The notes under the pieces were generated by a model, which was not told the DNA's origin, ran no database searches, and saw only the letters and a list, made by a program, of their open reading frames with translations. DNA of 8,412 nt from Pseudomonadota bacterium (lineage in GTDB: Bacteria > Pseudomonadota > Gammaproteobacteria > Steroidobacterales > Steroidobacteraceae). Shown one piece after another: positions 5,664 to 8,412 of the stretch. Numbering within the stretch: position 1 is the stretch's first letter; each line of letters begins with the position of its first letter. The position numbers were made by a program, and so were the translations under genes. The stretch is taken from contig JAKBCG010000096.1 of assembly GCA_021808035.1 (NCBI GenBank), positions 1-8,412 on the forward strand, given 5' to 3'.

Positions 5664-6806
5664 TCAGGCCGGACCGACGATCGCCGACCGGTCGACGGCC
5701 TTGACGTCGGTAAAGCCGCAGAACGCCATGGTCAGGTCGAGCTCGTTGCGGATCAGCTCGAGGCACCGGCGCACGCCGGGTTCGCCGAGCGCACCGAGAC
5801 CGTAGAGGAACGCGCGGCCGATCAGGGTTCCGCGCGCGCCGAGTGCGAGCGCCTTCAGCACGTCCTGTCCGCTGCGGATGCCGCCGTCCATCCACACCTC
5901 CATGAGCGATCCGACCGCATCGACGACCGCCGGCAGCGCCTCGATCGTCGACGGCGCGCCGTCGAGCTGGCGGCCGCCGTGATTGGACACGATCAACGCG
6001 TCGGCACCGGTCTCGGCCGCGAGACGGGCATCCTCGGCATCGAGGATGCCCTTCAAGATGAGTTTCCCGCCCCAGCGGCGCTTGATCCACTCCACGTCCT
6101 TCCAGCTGAGGTGTGGATCGAACTGGGTGTTCGTCCACGCGCTGAGCGAGGCCATGTCCTCCACGCCGCGCACGTGTCCGACGATGTTGCCGAAGCTGCG
6201 CCGCGGCGTGCGCATCATCCGCCAGCACCAGCGGGGCTTGGTCGCGAGATTCACGAGGTTGCGCACCGTCGGGCGCGGCGGGGCCGACAGGCCGTTCTTG
6301 AGGTCCTTGTGACGCTGACCGATGATCTGCAGGTCGAGGGTGAGCATCAGCGCGGAGCATCCGGCCGCCTTCGCCCGGTCGATCAGCCGCTCGACGAAGT
6401 CCCGATCCCGCATCACGTAGAGCTGGAACCAGAACGGCGCACGGGTGTGCGCGGCGACGTCCTCGATCGAGCAGATGCTCATCGTCGACAGGGTGAACGG
6501 CACGCCGAACGCGGCGGCGGCGCGCGCGGCGAGTATCTCGCCGTCCGCGTATTGCATCCCGGTGAGCCCGGTCGGCGCGAGCGCGACCGGCATCGCGACG
6601 TCCTGGCCGATCATCCGGGTGCGCAGCGATCGATCGGCGATGTCGACCGCGACCCGCTGGCGCAGTTTCAGCCGGGCAAGGTCCGCGCTGTTCGCGCGAT
6701 AGGTCCCTTCGGTCCAGGATCCCGAATCGGCGTAGTCGTAGAACATCCGCGGTACGCGACGGCGCGCGAGCCTCTGCAGATCCTCGTTGCACGTGATCAC
6801 GCCCAT
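5664..6806 (-). CDS. FMN-dependent alpha-hydroxy-acid oxidase/dehydrogenase (LldD/glycolate-oxidase family)
   Basis: This 380-residue TIM-barrel flavoenzyme oxidises an L-2-hydroxy acid (lactate, glycolate, mandelate or similar) to the 2-oxo acid. The full active site of spinach glycolate oxidase can be matched: Y25 (its Tyr24) in MFYDYADSG, Y130 (Tyr129) in FQLYV, D158 (Asp157), R165 (Arg164), K252 (Lys230), and H276 and R279 in SNHGGRQLDGAPST (His254, Arg257). The phosphate-binding end, DGGIRSGQDVLKALALGA, follows. The insert between barrel elements (about residues 175-235) is hydrophobic and basic, as in membrane-associated LldD and mandelate dehydrogenase, so electrons may go to quinone and not O2; this is inference. 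The frame is open upstream to 7103, but ATG 6806 gives the family length and N-terminus, and AAGGGG lies eight bases before it. It is convergent with the SDR gene and divergent from the MttB homologue. The exact substrate is not determinable. Confidence 0.93.
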   Translation of the reverse strand: MGVITCNEDLQRLARRRVPRMFYDYADSGSWTEGTYRANSADLARLKLRQRVAVDIADRSLRTRMIGQDVAMPVALAPTGLTGMQYADGEILAARAAAAFGVPFTLSTMSICSIEDVAAHTRAPFWFQLYVMRDRDFVERLIDRAKAAGCSALMLTLDLQIIGQRHKDLKNGLSAPPRPTVRNLVNLATKPRWCWRMMRTPRRSFGNIVGHVRGVEDMASLSAWTNTQFDPHLSWKDVEWIKRRWGGKLILKGILDAEDARLAAETGADALIVSNHGGRQLDGAPSTIEALPAVVDAVGSLMEVWMDGGIRSGQDVLKALALGARGTLIGRAFLYGLGALGEPGVRRCLELIRNELDLTMAFCGFTDVKAVDRSAIVGPA

Positions 6807-6970
6807 CGCGGCCCCTTGTCGATCCCGCCCGTTGCGGGTGGTGCGGTGCCGCCAGTGTAGCGAAGTCCATCTCCGGTGCGCTGCCCGGCCGCCGCCTGCG
6901 CACGGCGCCCCTTGCCCGGAAAAGTCGGCCGGTGCATCCTGCACGTCGAACCACCCGAGGATCCATCGTA
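6807..6970. promoter_or_regulatory. Divergent intergenic region between the hydroxy-acid oxidase and MttB-family genes
   Basis: These 164 bases must carry the 5' signals of both flanking genes. On the minus strand, TACACT (6859-6854) is a modest -10 candidate for the oxidase with no clear -35. For the plus-strand gene, TTGCCC (6912-6917) could be a -35, but the -10 position is poor. A perfect small inverted repeat, GTGCA (6932-6936) TCC TGCAC (6940-6944), could be an operator half-site pair. CCCGC (6824-6828) and GCGGG (6834-6838) form a small stem. GAGG (6957-6960), 10 bases before ATG 6971, is the ribosome binding site of the MttB homologue. Confidence 0.35.
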
Positions 6971-8412
6971 ATGAGTGAAGCCGAATCGACTCTCGTCCGT
7001 CGCGGCGGTGCGCGAGCCGCGCGCCGCGCCGCGCGCGCCGCGCCGTTGCCCGACAACCTGCGGCCCGTCTCGCCGGGGATGCGGGGTGGACGCTACCAAC
7101 CACTCACGGACGCGGACGTGGTGCGGATTCACCGTGCCGCGCTCGACGTGCTCGAGCAGATCGGCCTCGCCGACGCGACGCCGTCGGGCGTCGAGTACAT
7201 GACCCGCGCCGGCGCGCAGCTGACGCCGCAAGGACGCCTGGTGTTCCCCCGGGCCCTCGTCGAGGACACGCTCGCGAAGGCCGGACGTCGCTTCGTGCTG
7301 TACGGTCAGGATCCGAAGCACGATCTCGAGCCCTGGGACAATCGCGTGTACTTCGGCACCGCGGGCGCGGCGGTGCACATCGTGAACGCGAAGACCGGGG
7401 AGTATCGCGATTCGACGACCCGGGATCTCTATGACATCGCGCGCGTCGTCGACACCCTCGAGCACCTGCACTTCTACCAGCGATCCGTCGTCTGTCGGGA
7501 CCTCGTGAACCCGATGGAGATGGACGTGAACACTGCCTATGCGTGCGTCGCCGGCACGACCAAGCACGTCGGTACGAGCTGGGTCCGTCCGGAGCACCTC
7601 GAGGCGAGCCTGGAGATGTTCCACTGGATCGCCGGCGGCGAGGACCAATGGCGCGCCCGCCCGTTCGTCAGCCAGTCGAATTGTTTCGTCGTGCCGCCGC
7701 TGAAGTTCGCCTACGACGCGTGCCTGTGCCTCGAGATGGCCGTGCGCGGCGGAATGCCGGTGCTGCTGCTGTCGGCCGGCCAGGCCGGCGCGACCGCGCC
7801 CGCGGCGCTCGGCGCGGCGCTCGTGCAGGAAGTCGCCGAATGCCTCGCGGGTCTCGTCTATGTGAACGCGATCAAGCCGGGCGCGCCCGCAATCTTCGGC
7901 ACCTGGTGCTTCGTGTCGGATCTGCGGACCGGGGCGATGTCGGGCGGCAGCCCCGAGCAGGCGCTGCTGTCGGCCGCGAGCGCCCAGCTCGCGCGCTACT
8001 ACGACCTGACCGGCGGCACCGCCTCGGGGATGAGCGATGCGAAACTGCCCGACATCCAGTCCGGCTACGAGAAGGCGTACAACCACGCGTTGGTCGGCAA
8101 CGCCGGCGCGAACCTGATCTACGAGTCGGCCGGCATGCTCGCGAGCCTGCTCGGTTTCAGCATGGAGAGCCTGATCATCGACAACGACATCATCGGCGCG
8201 GTGCAACGCACGATCAAGGGCATCGACGTCAGCGACGAGTCGCTGTCGATCGAGACCATGCGCAAGGTGTGCATCGAAGGACCGGGACATTACCTGGGCG
8301 CCGATCAGACGCTGCAACGGATGCAGCGGGAGTATGTCTACCCGGCGGTCGGCGACCGCACCAGTCCGAACGAGTGGGTGAGCCAGGGCCGGCCGAGCAT
8401 CGTCGAACGGGC
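6971..8412 (+). CDS. Trimethylamine methyltransferase (MttB) family protein, non-pyrrolysine type, 3' end cut
   Basis: The frame is open from ATG 6971 to the window end (480 codons plus two bases). The protein fits the MttB superfamily, whose members move a methyl group from a methylated amine to a corrinoid protein: GGRYQPLTDADVVRIHRAAL (39-58) with VLEQIGL after it, YFGTAGAAVH (127-136), GTSWVRPEH (201-209), FVSQSNCFVVPPLKF (232-246), DLRTGAMSGGSPE (317-329), SGMSDAKLPDIQSGYEK (352-368) and a terminal EGPGHYLGADQTL (436-448). Archaeal MttB reads an in-frame UAG as pyrrolysine; no TAG occurs in frame here, so it belongs with non-Pyl homologues such as glycine-betaine methyltransferase MtgB. 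Only the last few dozen residues should be missing. Residues 10-23 are Arg/Ala-rich. GAGG ten bases upstream supports the start; Met37 is the alternative. No corrinoid protein or activase gene is in the window. Family call is firm; the substrate is unknown. Confidence 0.9.
   Translation, partial: MSEAESTLVRRGGARAARRAARAAPLPDNLRPVSPGMRGGRYQPLTDADVVRIHRAALDVLEQIGLADATPSGVEYMTRAGAQLTPQGRLVFPRALVEDTLAKAGRRFVLYGQDPKHDLEPWDNRVYFGTAGAAVHIVNAKTGEYRDSTTRDLYDIARVVDTLEHLHFYQRSVVCRDLVNPMEMDVNTAYACVAGTTKHVGTSWVRPEHLEASLEMFHWIAGGEDQWRARPFVSQSNCFVVPPLKFAYDACLCLEMAVRGGMPVLLLSAGQAGATAPAALGAALVQEVAECLAGLVYVNAIKPGAPAIFGTWCFVSDLRTGAMSGGSPEQALLSAASAQLARYYDLTGGTASGMSDAKLPDIQSGYEKAYNHALVGNAGANLIYESAGMLASLLGFSMESLIIDNDIIGAVQRTIKGIDVSDESLSIETMRKVCIEGPGHYLGADQTLQRMQREYVYPAVGDRTSPNEWVSQGRPSIVER

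Noticed and set aside
6807..7103. N-terminal extension of the alpha-hydroxy-acid oxidase to an ATG at 7103
   Set aside because: It would add 99 Arg/Ala-rich residues, overlap the MttB homologue, and exceed the family length; ATG 6806 has an AAGGGG ribosome binding site and matches the family N-terminus.
6797..8317. A 506-codon open frame on the minus strand opposite the MttB homologue
   Set aside because: It overlaps a confidently recognised gene along its whole length, its translation is Arg/His/Gly/Val-rich low-complexity sequence without family motifs, and long antisense frames are expected in high-GC DNA.
6971..8412. Pyrrolysine (amber) codon in the MttB homologue
   Set aside because: I translated the full visible frame and found no in-frame TAG, so no pyrrolysine is encoded in the visible part.
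1..8412. CRISPR array, tRNA or rRNA gene, insertion sequence, toxin-antitoxin or defence system
   Set aside because: I saw no spaced direct repeats, cloverleaf-like segments, transposase or integrase motifs, or defence-type domains on either strand; the genes present are metabolic, transport and envelope functions.

Overview
The window is a high-GC stretch of bacterial chromosome, roughly 65-70% G+C by eye from about position 560 onward, with dense genes, short gaps and strong C/G preference at third codon positions. Gene content (non-pyrrolysine MttB homologue, LldD-type flavoenzyme, NemA-type ene-reductase, anion:cation-symporter-like MFS carrier) suggests a heterotrophic proteobacterium. 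No 16S gene or other taxonomic marker is present, so I do not name a genus. The first ~540 bases are clearly more AT-rich (about 43-52% in the lines I counted), so a compositional boundary lies just upstream of the first complete gene.

Layout: (1) 1-374 (+), C-terminal end of an OppA-like periplasmic peptide-binding protein. (2) 375-566, a gap with a promoter candidate and a strong ribosome binding site. (3) 567-2605 (+), a class II aldolase/adducin-type enzyme followed by an MFS carrier that lacks a normal start codon and probably begins at a CTG overlapping the aldolase stop. (4) 2614-3480 (-), undecaprenyl-diphosphatase UppP, convergent with the MFS gene. (5) 3652-5638 (+), an Old Yellow Enzyme-family ene-reductase and a short-chain dehydrogenase-fold protein whose catalytic Tyr and Lys are replaced. 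A perfect 11-bp GC hairpin lies between them, with the reductase stop codon in its loop. (6) 5664-6806 (-), an FMN-dependent alpha-hydroxy-acid oxidase/dehydrogenase with all active-site residues present. (7) 6971-8412 (+), a trimethylamine-methyltransferase (MttB) family protein without any in-frame amber codon, cut by the window end.

Functionally this looks like an accessory catabolic neighbourhood: uptake carriers, a metal-dependent carbonyl-chemistry lyase, two FMN enzymes, an SDR-fold protein and a corrinoid-type methyltransferase homologue. UppP is a housekeeping cell-envelope gene set among them. Only aldolase-MFS looks like a tight operon. The rest are separated by promoters, hairpins or strand switches, so one shared pathway is a hypothesis. 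I see no tRNA, rRNA, CRISPR array, insertion sequence, prophage or defence gene. The points most worth a second look are the MFS start, the SDR with S-x3-R in place of Y-x3-K, the non-pyrrolysine MttB homologue of unknown substrate, and the compositional step near 540.
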